From the NCBI GenBank assembly GCA_020205615.1, contig CM035173.1, positions 32,580,293 through 32,644,292 on the forward strand: DNA of 64,000 nucleotides, read 5' to 3'. Below are positions 44,213-56,235 of this stretch, piece by piece; within the stretch, counting starts at the first letter, position 1, and every line of letters starts with the position of its first letter. Origin of the DNA: Panax quinquefolius. Taxonomy: Eukaryota > Streptophyta > Magnoliopsida > Apiales > Araliaceae. A model generated the notes under the pieces. It was not told where the DNA came from. It searched no databases and worked only from the letters and a program-made list of their open reading frames with translations. Made by a program: the position numbers and the translations under genes.

Positions 44213-46030
44213 ATGAAAATAACATTTTCTGTTGTGAATTTAACAATTCCCTTAATAATTAGTAGATGCTAAATTTAGATAACTAATTTATTAGTGATAT
44301 TTTAGTTATTTCACCATTTTATTTATAATCAAGGTTAAAAATTCCACAGCCCCCCACCCCCAAAAAAAAAAAAAAAAAAAATCTATGAAAATTAACATCA
44401 ATTAAGTTGGCGTTTCTTTTTTTTGTTGAGGGGTAAACTTAACAATGGGGCGGGGCAAAAGTGAGGATTACACACCTCACCCACATCCCCGATCTTATAA
44501 AAAATCTCCATATCCGTCTCATTTTTCACGAGAATTAAAACTTGATAATCATCCCCATCCTCATGGGGAATTTAAAGCACCACAGGAAATTTACGTCACT
44601 ACGGGAATAATATTTTGTAAAATTTTTAAATAAAAAATTTAATTTTAATTATAATACATACATGAAAATTAATCATACTTTAACATATACTACATGATTA
44701 AATTAAGAAAAATCTATTCGTGAACAGGACAGAGATTGGGACGATGAAATCCTCACGCCTCACGTGTCAATTGGATATTTGAAGGCACATTGATTGAATT
44801 TCTTTAGTCAAGTCTCTAAAAAGCTTTAAACAAGTAATTCAATGTAACAAGTAATTTCTTTGTGTTCACATCTAATGGTGTTTTGTATGATTAATTTCAT
44901 TTTGTCCTTCTAATCTAAAAAAATATCTAGTAGCTAGAGATATTGCTTGTAGAAAAGGAGGGAATCCACTATATATACATGTCAAATTAGTCCTGACTCA
45001 GAAATCTGAAAAGGAAAAAGAAGGCAATCTAAACTTGTTGGGGGGTGGGGGGGGGGGGGGAATACTAAAAGTTATAGTAGCAACTGCCCAAATCAATTGC
45101 ACATTTGCACGCCACCCCCTTAATCAAAAATAATACATTATTATTTTGACATGTATTTTTGACATTTTTATATAAAGGTAAACCCCATCGTATGCTTTCA
45201 TGTATGAGAGAAATCATGCTAAAATATCGCTTCTCGATAAGACAATTACAAGATATTAGAAATCCGTCATGAAATCGGAAATGCGTTGAAAATAAAATTT
45301 GTTATTTTCAGACTTAAATAAATTGAGTCTAGTTATATATGTACATATGATAATATATTTATATCAATTATAAATATAAACCTATGTGGACGGTAAATTT
45401 ATTATGGACATATTAGATAGAAAAAATTTAAAATTATTTATACACTAATTTATTTTGTCTCATCGCTTACCTTGTATTTATGATTTTTGTTTCGGACAAA
45501 ATGGATTCCCCTAAAAAAAACCTCACAAACAAGGGGTTATAATTTTACACAAGTCGCCATTCATCAATTAAATTATTTTTCAAATAAATTATACTTATTT
45601 TAAAATTTAAGATTTAAAAAAATAAAAATAGAATATATTTTGTTTAGTAGAGGGAAAATATGCAAGTCAGCAAGTGTCTCACTTTTTCTCGTTTTATTTT
45701 TCAATCTACCTATATTATACTGTGTTTATGTTGTTTGTTAATTTTAGATATAGGGTATGTTGGGAGAGGATTAAGTGCATATTTTTTTATTTAATATTTT
45801 TTGCTCATTAATTTTAGTGACGTACCGAACGATGCTTCGGTCCATCGTACCGTCGTCTTAGTTTTTAGCGACTCATCGAACCGTCGTCATAACATATAAA
45901 TCGTTTATCTGTTCTATAAAGATGGACCAAACCGTCGCTTGGTTTGTTTCTAAAGGTGGTGAGCAGGGTATGTAAAATAAAAGGGAATGCATCGAAAACG
46001 GACTGAGGGTATGTTTACTTGTAAGAATTA
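44213..46030. other. Spacer with element debris
   Basis: Poly-A at 44,363-44,381; a CCCCATCCTCATGGGG-type stretch at 44,440-44,580 (ORF 44,445-44,633, histidine/proline-rich, not accepted as a gene); a G run at 45,042-45,060; the rest is AT-rich. Nothing else is recognised. Confidence 0.5.
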
Positions 46031-46373
46031 TTCTCCCTCCGTCCCAGGATAAAAGTTCTGGTGAATTTTTCACGTATATTAAGAAGAAGAATGAAATGAC
46101 AAAAATTATCCATAATAATATGTCATTAATTATTTTCAATGTAAGTGAGAGAATGACTTTCTAGCTTTTCAATTTAAAATATTTCCAACACATAACTAAT
46201 TATACTTATTAAATATGGAGAGAAAATTAGAATAAGAAAAATATGAGATATTTAATGCTACGGGTATAATAAAAAAAAATGTGTAAAAATTTAGTTATTA
46301 AAGGAAAGTGAACATTTAACATGGGACTACCCAAAATAGTAATAAGAACTTTTATCGTGGGACAGAGGGAGTA
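46031..46373. mobile_element. Stowaway/mariner-type MITE (~340 bp)
   Basis: The termini CTCCCTCCGTCCCAGGATAA (left) and, in reverse complement, CTCCCTCTGTCCCACGATAA (right) are almost identical, and TA borders the right end. These are the canonical ends of plant Stowaway/mariner MITEs. No transposase frame; the minus ORF at 45,873-46,139 only overlaps the left end. Confidence 0.85.
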
Positions 46374-47639
46374 CTTGATAAAAATATTAATACCAAGTAT
46401 CTTGCTTGTTTTTAAATTTAGATTTAAGATTATTAGTCTATAAATTATAAAATAACTTAAATAGTCTTGGGATTATAATTTTAATTATGAAATTATAATC
46501 GCACAGATTATTTATGACGCCCCCAAAAATAGGTATACATCACCCATCTTGAGTCGCCAGATACATGGTACAAAATACAAATACAACTTAATAATACAGC
46601 TGTCGTGTAAAATACGACAAAATATAAACTGAGAGTTTAAATAGGAATATTGCCTTCTAGACAATATCCATTCTCAAATAGAGTTCTCGTTACATTTATC
46701 GTCACACTATTTAACAGAATAGCGAGGACTACTAATACTATCATTTGGACCATCACTCCGTTCCTCGACTCGTCCCAGCTATATTCTCATTTCCTGAAGA
46801 GAACAGTGAAAGAAAGGGTGAGCTCAACTAGCCCAAAGAAGAAATATTATGACTAAGATAATGCAGAATAAATTATCCTTAGCCTTCAACAGTATAACAA
46901 CTGATAGAATATAATAGATATCAAGATTAACTGCAGCGGAACATGCAATCCATTAAAAGAGTCAAGTAGAGAATAAAATCTACTATCTTTTATGATTTAA
47001 AAAGTTTTTCATCACTTTTATCGCTGAGACTCAGCTTTTTAATAAATAATTCATATCATCAAATCATCCCCACACTCACAAAGCAAACGATATTATTTAA
47101 TATCACGACCACGAATTATCCATGCACTACTGGGCCAAAGATAATCGTGTTTTCATCAACTATTCCCGATCATGCCATAAAACAATTCATCTTTGCTCCT
47201 TTGGTAGAAGAGAATCCATAGCCATAATCATACCAAAACCGCCTATCAATGCACTACGCCTAATGAGGACTTTTTCCACATCATTTGTAACATTACGGCC
47301 AAGATTATACCGAATAATTCTCAGTCATAATCATAGTAAGTCCATCTATGCACTACAGGTGCCACAGATGACTTTCAACATAATATAAATATGAGGATGA
47401 TGACAATGATATAAGAATTCAATAAAACAAGTTCAAGAATTAAATTATCCAGAACTAATAACGTCCAAATTGTCAACACGATACTTTTTTGTAGAATAAA
47501 ATTCAAGAATGCTCGTAAGAATATTTTCATGAAAAAGATATCTTTGGATGAGCGCAAATATCAAGGATATTCCACTAATTTTATAGAGTATAAAGTCAAA
47601 ACATTAACCAACCGAGTATAATAAAGAATGGAATAACAA

Positions 47640-48370
47640 AAAAATCACCTGCGTGCGCATGCAGACTTGCATATGACGAGTTATTCCAACGTAATAATAA
47701 ATAATGAAATCGTGTCAAAGCGAATACGACCGGCAAGCGATATTCCAATGTAATAATAAAGAATGGAATAACAATGAAATCACCATGCATGCGACGTCGA
47801 CATGTATGCGAGTTATTCCAACAAAATAATAAATAACGAACCGTGTCGAGCGAAATTACGCACCCAAGCGAGGATGTTCCAACAGAATAATAAAGAATGG
47901 AATAACAATAAAATTACCATGCATGCGATTACTGCGAGAGACAAGTTATTCCAATGTAATAATAAATAATCTGAACCGTGTCCAAATAGAAACGCATGCA
48001 TGCGATATATTCTAACAAAATAATAAAGAATGTAATAACAATGAAATCACCATACATGCGATACAGATGAAAAGTTATTCCAACAAAATAATAAATAACT
48101 GAATCAGTCCCCTACAGAAAACGCATGCATGGATATTCCAATGTAATAATAAAGAATGGAATAACAACAAAATCACCATGCATGCGGATTGATGTATGCA
48201 TTATTCTAATGTAATAATAAATAACTAAATCAGTCCGGCAGAAAAGCATGTATGGGATATTCTAATGTAATAATAAAGAATGGAATAATGTAAGAATTTC
48301 ACCAAGTATAGGGTAGATCATGATATAGGTTATTCCAATGTAATAATAAAGAATGGAATAATGTAAGTTC
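47640..48370 (-). repeat. CATGCATG-bearing array in LTR J
   Basis: About twelve units of ~60 bases alternate between two variants, one with AATAAAGAATGGAATAACAA..ATCACCATGCATGCG and one with AATAAATAACTGAATC. CATGCATG or a one-base variant occurs in most linkers. The units are reverse complements of the array in LTR B. Confidence 0.8.
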
Positions 48371-48613
48371 TCTTCATGAATACAAAAAAAATAATACCCC
48401 TTACAAATTTACAAATAAATAATATTCCTTACCTTTGAAAGAAGAGAGTACTCCATTTGGTAGTATGCGAGGATATACTCAAGAAAACTTGCACTACGCT
48501 TCAAAGATTTCTTAAACTCCAAAGAAATACGCCAAGATTATGAAGAAGATTTCTCTATAGTTTCTCTCTCTGTAGTTTCATTAATTCGTAAGAAATAATT
48601 AAGGAATGAGCTT

Positions 48614-48623
48614 CTATTTATAG
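48614..48623 (-). promoter_or_regulatory. TATA box of LTR J
   Basis: Minus-strand CTATAAATAG, followed by AAGCTCATTCCTT as in the other family members. Confidence 0.65.
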
Positions 48624-49431
48624 AAGAATGGATCACGTATAATAACTAATTCATGAACTATTCAGTATTGATTTACTTTTAATCGAATCGATCCAGATTT
48701 AAAAGCAAAATCTTTTAAATAAAATATAATATATATTCTATTTATAATATAATATAACTAATAACTTTATAAAAGTATTCTGCTTTTATATAAAAAGATT
48801 TTACTATGCAAAATACTATGCAGACTATGCAATACTACGCATAATAAAATATAATATATCCTATTTATAGAATAACTTTATAAAGTATTCTGCTTTTATA
48901 TAAAAAGATTTTACTATGCATAATAGAATATAATATATTCTATTTATAGAATAACTTTATAAAAGTATTATGTTTTATATAAAAACTTTTCGCTTTTATT
49001 ACATTAATAATATCAATAAAACAAAACCGAGTGACTTATCACGTAAGCGTCAATAATCAATACCGCTGTAGCTACTATGCAACCACGCCAGATATCGCAT
49101 TTTTTTAACACCGAAGTGTTTCAACAAAGATTAATTCAGAAAAACTTCCGCCGTTATTTTCATAAAAATATTTTTGTCATTTTTCAATCCGATGAATAAT
49201 TCCGTTGTGGGGTCCACCAATGATTGTGCCATCGTAAGAATATTCCCCGACACAAAGAATATTATTCTCACCAATCAATCGAATATAATATAACAACTTG
49301 CATACTTTGTAAAATTTATAAATATTACCCACAGCTATAACATTATATTAAATCCACACCATATTCAAAAAAAAAAAATTCAAAAAATTTAAATCTTTAT
49401 TCGTAAAATTTGAGATTTTATATTATTAAAA

Positions 49432-49916
49432 ATTATAATATCAAAATTAAAATTTTTATAAACAAACATAGAATAAAAAGATGAGAAAAATGAGAGAGCA
49501 TCTCTACTTCTCTCTCTCATCTTTCTTTCCAAGACTAGTAAAAAAATTCTTTAGTTTTGTTAACGTTACGTTTCCTATCCTGACTTCATGTTACAACGGT
49601 AATATAATAATATCTCTTTTTACATTTCATTATTTTCTTTCCGATTTTCAAGTAACAAGAGAAAAAAATAAATAAATTCTTTTAATTGCTTAAATAAAAC
49701 AAGGTGGAGTGATAATTGATATATTTAACTCTTTCCTTATAATTCTTTCTCTCAGCTACTCCATCAAGTCTACATCCAGTGATCCAACCCTCGAGTAAAA
49801 AGTAAAAAAAAAAAGGAAATTTAAATGAAACTTAAAAATTATTGTTACATCATTAATTATCTATAATATTATATTTTAATAATGTTATTGGTATTAGAAA
49901 TTTTAATAATTATTTA
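49432..49916. other. Spacer between LTRs J and K
   Basis: AT-rich; the small frame at 49,481-49,675 has no recognised motif. Ends in the ATTTA that forms the left duplication of LTR K. Confidence 0.5.
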
Positions 49917-52533
49917 TGTAAGACCCCAACTTATTATTAATGAAATTTAATTTTCTATTTATTATTTTAAAATAGTAAAGTTGATGTGATTAATGTGGAT
50001 AGTTAGGGTAAAATCCGCAAATATTTTAAAATAAGCAAGTGGTTATAAAATATTCATTGTTGTTTTTTATATTCGTTTGGTGGTGGAATATTCGTAGATC
50101 GTCGGGGAATATTCGATCGACGGCGCCAAGCAATGCATGTGTGTAAACCCATATAATGGAAAGCGATTGGATGAAGAAAACGACAAATATAAGTTGGTTA
50201 AAAATAACTACGTAGTTGTTTCTGCTTAATCTTCATTAAAATACTTTGCGGTTAAAACACAAGAAGTACACCAGATTGCACCAATTATTGATTCTTACGT
50301 AAAAGGCACTACTCAATAATGGTTACGATAATTACCGCTCAATTATTTTATCGAGTTAATAATTGTCACTGCGTTGATATTTTATATTAACATTGTTTCA
50401 ATAATTGTCATTACACAAAGATTTTTCATTATCGAATAAATAATTCATATTATCCGAATAATATTATTAGATAACATTATTGGCAATGTCTGAAAGTTCG
50501 CATCTAAGGAGAGGTTTGGTCACCTAATCAAGCGCCCAAGAAGAAGAAATTCTTATTGAAAGCCCCATCTTCCTGAACCGCCGCTCATTTGTCAATATCA
50601 TGATTCTGTAATATTATTTGTGAATAATTAATTATTGATTTATATGATGAGGAAAATATTAATTTTATGAGGATATAAATGGAGAAAATTTTTAATGTGA
50701 CAATTGTTGAAAATTGAAATTTTATTTTTCCGATAAAATAATTCATTTAAATATATTATTATATTTTAATAATATAATAATGGTGATATTTTTATAACGA
50801 ATGTGGGATATATGAGTATCTGAGGAGGAAGAGATTTTTTGTTGCAATAAATGTTTAAAACATGTTAAACATGCTCGGTGGACCCCATTTATTAATCGAA
50901 TTTGATTATAAACAGTAAAATTGTCCGTTTGTGGATTTCGGTTAATTTACTGCTTGAATTCGAAAACTTTCTTTCTTAAAGTTGTAGAGAATTGAATTTC
51001 CTATAAAAACCATGAAGATTCGAATTTTCTGATGAAAGGGCTATTTATTATGAATTATTGAAGTTCAAGCTCAAAATAATTGATTTTGAAAGTTTAAAAT
51101 ATTTAAAATTAGAAAACGTTTTTTCATTATGGTGTGTTACACATGTGGGTTGAATGAGCTGAATTCAGTTCTTGGAAGGTTGGCGTAGGAAATTTTATTA
51201 TAAATAATAATATTATATTAAATTTTCTGCTTTTGGTGTTCTAAAGCGTTTTCCTATAAATAGGGTGCTTAGGTTAGAATTGAAAATCACACCAGTAAAC
51301 TCAAGTTTTTCTCTCTCTATATTATCGAGTTTATTCTTGTGAGTATTTTGAGTATACTTTGAGTATTGTTAGACGGTCAGTTCCTTCAACACTATACCCT
51401 AGATTCCAACTTAGAAGTACTAATCTTTCGAGGTAAGGGATATTATTATTTTCATAATGATATTATTTCTTCAATATCATTATCTTTGAAATATTGATCT
51501 GAAGTTTTTATCAAATTTGGAACTTTTGTTGTTTGATTACTATTCACGATATCTGGCCTATTCACGATATCTGAGATTATTCACGATATCTGATTTATTC
51601 ACGAATCGACACTATTCATCGAAAAATAAAAATTTTCTTTTCGTCTAAAATATCTATTCGGATACTAGCTTTTGATTGTATCCATGTTTTGATCATTCTT
51701 GAATTTTACACCACCGTGATTATTTTTGAGGTATTTTGACGTGGATAAAACAAAGTACGAAATCCTTAATCCTTAATCCTTGTCATTTTGTTTCACCGGA
51801 TTCGCTTCTTTAAAAATACTTTTCATCATCTTCATTTTTAAATGATGATATTATTGAATATCTTTGGCACGTAGTGCAAAGATGAATGATTTCTGAAGAA
51901 TATCTTTGGTACAGTGCAAGATGAACAGTGTTTAGATGAACACGATTAATCGATGAATATCTTTGGCACAGAGTGCAAAGATGAATATTTGATTCGGATG
52001 TATATCGATTGATGTTACAGGGATAAAAGATAGACGATGAACTTTTAAATTCATACATGTAAGATAGTAGTTTGCATTCTCTACTTAACTCTTCTAATGA
52101 ATTATTATTTCATTGCGAATATTGATTTAAAATTTGTTGTCTATTGTATTCTATTTGATTTTTTCCCCGTTGAAGACTAACAATAATTTGTTGTATATTA
52201 TCTTAGTCATAATATTCTTTCTTCGGGTTAGTTGAGCTCACCCTTTTCCTTTTTGTTCCATTTTTCTTCTCGGGAGGCGAGAATATAAGCGATGACGAGT
52301 CTGGGTATGGAATGAAGGTTTTAGAAAGGATTGTTTAGTAGTCCTCACCATTTTGTAAAATAATGTATCAATAAATGTGATGAGGATTTATTTGAGTATA
52401 GATATTGTCTGAAGATAATATTTGTATTCAAACTCACAGCTTTCTTCGTTGTAATAATAAAGTTGTAGTTGTTTACATACCATGTATTGACAACTCAGAA
52501 TAGGTGATGTATACCTATTTTGGGGGCGTCACA
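49917..52533 (+). mobile_element. LTR K, complete solo LTR (2.6 kb)
   Basis: It begins TGTAAGACCCCAACTT and ends TTTTGGGGGCGTCACA. The duplication ATTTA lies at 49,912-49,916 and 52,534-52,538. TATA box at 51,254, donor-like GAGGTAAGGG at 51,431-51,440, a TTCACGATATCTG array (51,537-51,620), CTTTGGCACGTAGTGCAAAGATG units (51,860-52,000), and the GTTAGTTGAGCTCACCC motif at about 52,226. It belongs to a subgroup distinct from B/D; its closest relative here is the reversed copy at 57,470-59,046. Confidence 0.87.
51254..51263 (+). promoter_or_regulatory. TATA box of LTR K
   Basis: CTATAAATAG followed by GGTGCTTAGG and a CTCTCTCTATA leader. Confidence 0.65.
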
Positions 52534-52538
52534 ATTTA

Positions 52539-52873
52539 TATTTTCTAAAAATATAAATAATTAATTTTTATTTGATAAGAAGAGTTTTCTGATATTACAA
52601 TCAGATTACGTCTCCCTTTTTCGATCAAAATTTTTGTTCACGATTCGTGATCGTTATGCTTGATGTCAGTGAGAGTTGAACTCAAGACTTTCGGGTTTTC
52701 GACTAATCTCAAATTCTATCTTAAATGACTAGTCAAGCGACGGGGCTAAATGATTAAAATTTTATGTGTATTAAGATCATTTTTCTCATATTAATATATT
52801 TTTTTTTTGTTTTTTCCCTTTGCGTCCAAGTTCTAAACCATTCCCTTAAAACTCATCAAGCATTAAAAATTAA
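52539..52873. other. Spacer, nothing recognised
   Basis: AT-rich. A stretch near 52,670-52,740 (GAGTTGAACTCAAGACTTTCGG, positions 52,674-52,695) has a tRNA-like B-box flavour but no cloverleaf could be drawn. Confidence 0.4.
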
Positions 52874-53022
52874 AAGATTTTTTGTAGGTATACATAAAAA
52901 TTGGATATAAGTGTATTTAAATTTTATTTATTTATATTTTTAGTTCTATTAGGGGGTCAAAATATAAATAAATAAAATTTAAATACACACGTATCCAATT
53001 AGAATTTTTGAAATAAAAAATC
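52874..53022. mobile_element. Small palindromic MITE, copy 2
   Basis: Arms AAAAATTGGATATAAGTG and its reverse complement near 52,990-53,005 surround a TTAGGGGGTCAAAATATAAA centre. Same family as 26,621-26,743. Confidence 0.65.
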
Positions 53023-53439
53023 ACCACAAGGGGGCCTTGTTGCCTAACCTAGTTGGGCTTGATAGGCTCACGAACATTCTGGCTACATTTTTGTTGTTAA
53101 AAATTTGTAATTTTCATTACATTAAGTAAATTTACGGAAAATAGGAGAGCCCATTCTTGGGACATTATTATTATTTCTTCTTCTTTTGCTCTTATAAATT
53201 TAATTATATTATTATTTTTTCATTTTTATTTTTCTGTTTAGTTTTTTAAATTTTATAAAATTCTTATTTTACTTTATATAATTTACACAAACACCGCGTA
53301 TACCACCATGTGCTAGTTATCATCAAAATTTTATTAGTATTTTATGCTTGGAACAAAATTTACATAATTCCATCCAAATGCATATTTTGTTTTCGAGCTT
53401 ATTAGTTTTTCATTTCTTTCTTACCTTATCTTGCATAAG

Positions 53440-53740
53440 GTTTCACCATGAATGTGAACCAACTGAGTTATTCGCGATTTTGACTCTACTACAGTTTTAC
53501 TATTGATAGAACTGAGTTATTTACGATTTCGACTCTACTATGATGTGAACGAATCAAGTTATTCGACATTACTATATTAAACTCATAAGGTATCAATATC
53601 ACTATCGATGTGAACGAACCGAGTTATTCGTAATTTCGATTCTACTATATTAAACTCATAAGGTTTTAGTATTGATGTAAACGACTCGTATTGTTCGGTT
53701 CTTAAATATATAAAGTTGAACCTGACTAGACTCGGCAAAA
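53440..53740. repeat. Degenerate tandem repeat (GAGTTATTCG units)
   Basis: Four units of about 60-95 bases share (C/G)GAGTTATTCG, GATTTCGACTCTACTA and TGTGAACGAA. No open frame. Confidence 0.65.
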
Positions 53741-53781
53741 ACACGAAAACATCTCTTAAAGAAAAAGTCTACGGGGATCGT

Positions 53782-54110
53782 GGGTTGCGACCGGGCTTGG
53801 CGACCGGTCCAATTTTTATTTATTTATTTATTTATTTTAAAATGTCTTCCAAATAATTTATAAGATTTATTGGAACTGAAGTTTTTACAGAAAAAAGTGT
53901 TTTAGATGTCATTTGGATACATGTAAAAAATATGCCTGTACAGACTGTACAAACATATTTTTTATATGTATCCAAATGATATCCAAAACATTTTTTTCTG
54001 TAAAAATTCCAGTTCCAATAAATCTTATAAATTATTTGAGAGACATTTTAAAAAAATAAAATAAAAATAAAATAAAATTAGACCGGTCGCCATATCCGTT
54101 CGCCCCAGAA
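53782..54110. mobile_element. Large hairpin MITE
   Basis: The two arms (53,782-53,945 and 53,955-54,110) are near-perfect reverse complements, from GGCGACCGGTCCAATTTTTA through AAATAATTTATAAGATTTATTGG to a GCCTGTACAGACTGTACAAAC centre. Roughly 155 bases per arm. A transcript would fold into a long stem. Confidence 0.85.
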
Positions 54111-55104
54111 TCAGTCTCTCTTAAATTATTCAAGTATAGAAACAATTATGATTGAAAAGAGATTTAATAGTTTGTGCAATCCATATTTCTTTGGTCGGCA
54201 AATCAAGACAAACTTTATTATGTTAATTATTGATTGTATTGAAAGGAAAAAGGCCTACATAATAATACTCAATTATTTGTATCTTAATTGCTTCCACGAC
54301 CATTAAACTCCGTGACTCTATTTTTAATATAAGTGTGTGTTTGCTTGTGAATCTGGCAAAGTGGCAATTTACATAAACTGATCAAATTTTAAATAGCATT
54401 TCCAATATAAAACTATCAAATTGTTGCTTGTACAAGCACAACTAATGTCCATATCATAGTGAGAAATGTATTGGTGGATTTATTTTATTTTATTTTTTGT
54501 TAATTGACCGAATTTTGTTTTTCATTGAGATTTTAAAAGTTGGATTTGACGATCATGATTGACAATTTTTTTAAATTCAAATCAAGCAACATACAAAATT
54601 AGATCGAATGACTGATATGAGGGTCCAACTATTAGAGTGAATAGCGGCCAATAATAATTTAATTAATTTTTCTATGCTGCCCACTAGAGGAAGTAGCGGC
54701 CAATCAAAACTTTGTCGTTTAGACTGACCGCTATTCTTTTTAGTGGCCAGCATAAAAAATTAAGGGTCCTTTACATAAGTATACAACAAATAGAAAGTAA
54801 TTACAAGAAAAGTGCATCAACTAAATAATTACAAAAAGAATGTAATTATTACAAAAATAGTACAATTCACATTAATAAGGAAACCTAAAATCAAGGATAA
54901 CTAATAATTCAAATTCAAATTCAAATCTTGTCTCTAACAACAATTTCAAATCCATGTTTCAAAATTCAAATCAAAATGAAAAATTAAAATAAAAAATTAT
55001 GAAGGAGCTAATGTTCATCATCCTCCTCTCTCACCATACCATCACCGTCAGCCGCCACATCATCACATCGCCATGCCACGAGTTCTATTCTTCAATTTCT
55101 TTTG

Positions 55105-55420
55105 ACGATTTGGTTACCCACAAAAATTGAAATGGTTACCTTTATACGAATTTTGACTAGTAACTGCATCACATTTAAAATAAAATTGGTAATCAAATAA
55201 AACTGAATTGGTTACTTTATCAAATGGTTTGGCAACCAACTATATGAAATTTGGTTACCAACTACATCACATCCAAAATAAATTAGTAACCTAATAAACT
55301 AAATTGGTTACCTTATAACCAACTGCTTAAAATTTGGTTACCTTATCGGAAGGAGCTAAGGTTTGGTTACCTTAGTATGCCTATTTGGTTACCAACATAT
55401 TAAGGTTTGATTACCGGTAG
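55105..55420. repeat. GGTTACC repeat block
   Basis: About a dozen TTGGTTACC words occur at irregular spacing of 15-45 bases, with linkers such as AACTACATCACATCCAAAATAA. No open frame of note. Confidence 0.75.
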
Positions 55421-55424
55421 AGTT

Positions 55425-55860
55425 GGAGAACGGATCGGTGGTGGAGGGAAGCAATCTGGTGGTGGAGGGCCTCCATCGCAGGTTAGTGATTTGAGTCTCC
55501 ACCCGACGACCATCTTGGATCGATCTAGGGAGGAGGAGAAAGGGGCGGAAGGAGGCGGAGGAAGAGGAAGGGTGGGGGGGTGGGGTGGGGTGGGGTGGGG
55601 TGAGAAGGGGGCGGAGGAGGGATGGCGGTGGGAGGCGGATGGAGGTGGTGGGCGTGGGCGGGGAGGAGAAGGGAGGCGGAGGAAGGAAGGAGAGGTGTGA
55701 GCGGGGAGGCGGGGGCAGAGGCGGGAGGCGGGCAAGGGGGGTGGGAGGAGTAGGTGGGGCGAGGGGGTGGGCCTTGGGTGGAGGCGATGGTTGGGGCGAA
55801 GGTGAGGAACAAGATCTATGATCACAAGGAGGAGGAAAGAAGGCTGACAATCAATGGAGG
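55425..55860 (+). repeat. Purine-rich, G-quadruplex-prone block
   Basis: The plus strand is nearly all G and A for over 350 bases, with five TGGGG runs in a row at 55,571-55,600 that fit a G-quadruplex motif. The six-frame openness here (arginine/glycine-rich plus, proline-rich minus, up to 153 residues) follows from composition and is not evidence of a gene. Confidence 0.8.
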
Positions 55861-56235
55861 TTGATGAGAGAAAGATAAAATTTAAATCCTCAAAACATGA
55901 CCATTATCAATAACTCATTAAATCACTCAACTAAATAAAAGGGATAAGATTGCACTCTTTTTGTAATTAAAATCAGCATATGCACTTTTTTTGTAATTAT
56001 TTTGTTTGTACACTTTTTATATAATTATTTTTTAAAATGTAATAGAAAATGTAATTGTCCCAAAAATTAATTAAATTAAAGGTGGTTTGGAGATTTGGCC
56101 CAGCCGCTAGAGGGAGTAGCGACCATATTGACTAGATCTTAGGACATAGATCTAACATTTTACTCCATTCTCATTCATATGCTAAACAGCTGCAAAAATT
56201 TAGCTTCGAATAGAATTTGCTAGTTCTGAAATCAC

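Larger units (their letters stand above)
46515..49431 (-). mobile_element. LTR J, solo LTR of the large family
   Basis: Plus-strand view begins TGACGCCCCCAAAAATAGGTATAC and ends near AAAATTTGAGATTTTATA, a decayed form of the GGGGTCTCACA end. Inside, in minus orientation: TATA box at 48,614-48,623, duplicated TTTACTATGCA/ATAATATATTCTATTTATAG block (about 48,720-48,990), array at 47,640-48,370, and the GGGTGAGCTCAACTAGCCC motif near 46,817. ATTTA precedes it, but the right flank does not repeat it, so the duplication is unproven. ORFs within are array translations. Confidence 0.78.
54640..56130. mobile_element. Possible non-autonomous element with GTAGCGGCC edges
   Basis: A hairpin at 54,667-54,765 pairs TTTTCTATGCTGCCCACTAG...GTAGCGGCCAATC with GACCGCTATTC...AGTGGCCAGCATAAAAAA. 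A related CCGCTAGAGGGAGTAGCGACC lies at 56,103-56,124. Between these are AT-rich sequence, a GGTTACC repeat block and a purine block. A shared edge motif suggests one element, perhaps CACTA-derived, but target duplications were not found. Confidence 0.4.

Noticed and set aside
44445..44633. ORF with MGRGKSEDYTPHPHPRSYKK
   Set aside because: No family resemblance; the histidine/proline content follows from CCCCATCC-type repeats typical of transposon edges.
52670..52745. Possible tRNA or SINE
   Set aside because: Only a B-box-like GAGTTGAACTC word; no acceptor or anticodon stem could be formed.
55389..55850. Proline-rich minus frames up to 153 residues and Gly/Arg-rich plus frames
   Set aside because: All frames are open because of extreme purine bias. 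There is no start context, splice pattern or domain, and several overlapping frames look equally good.
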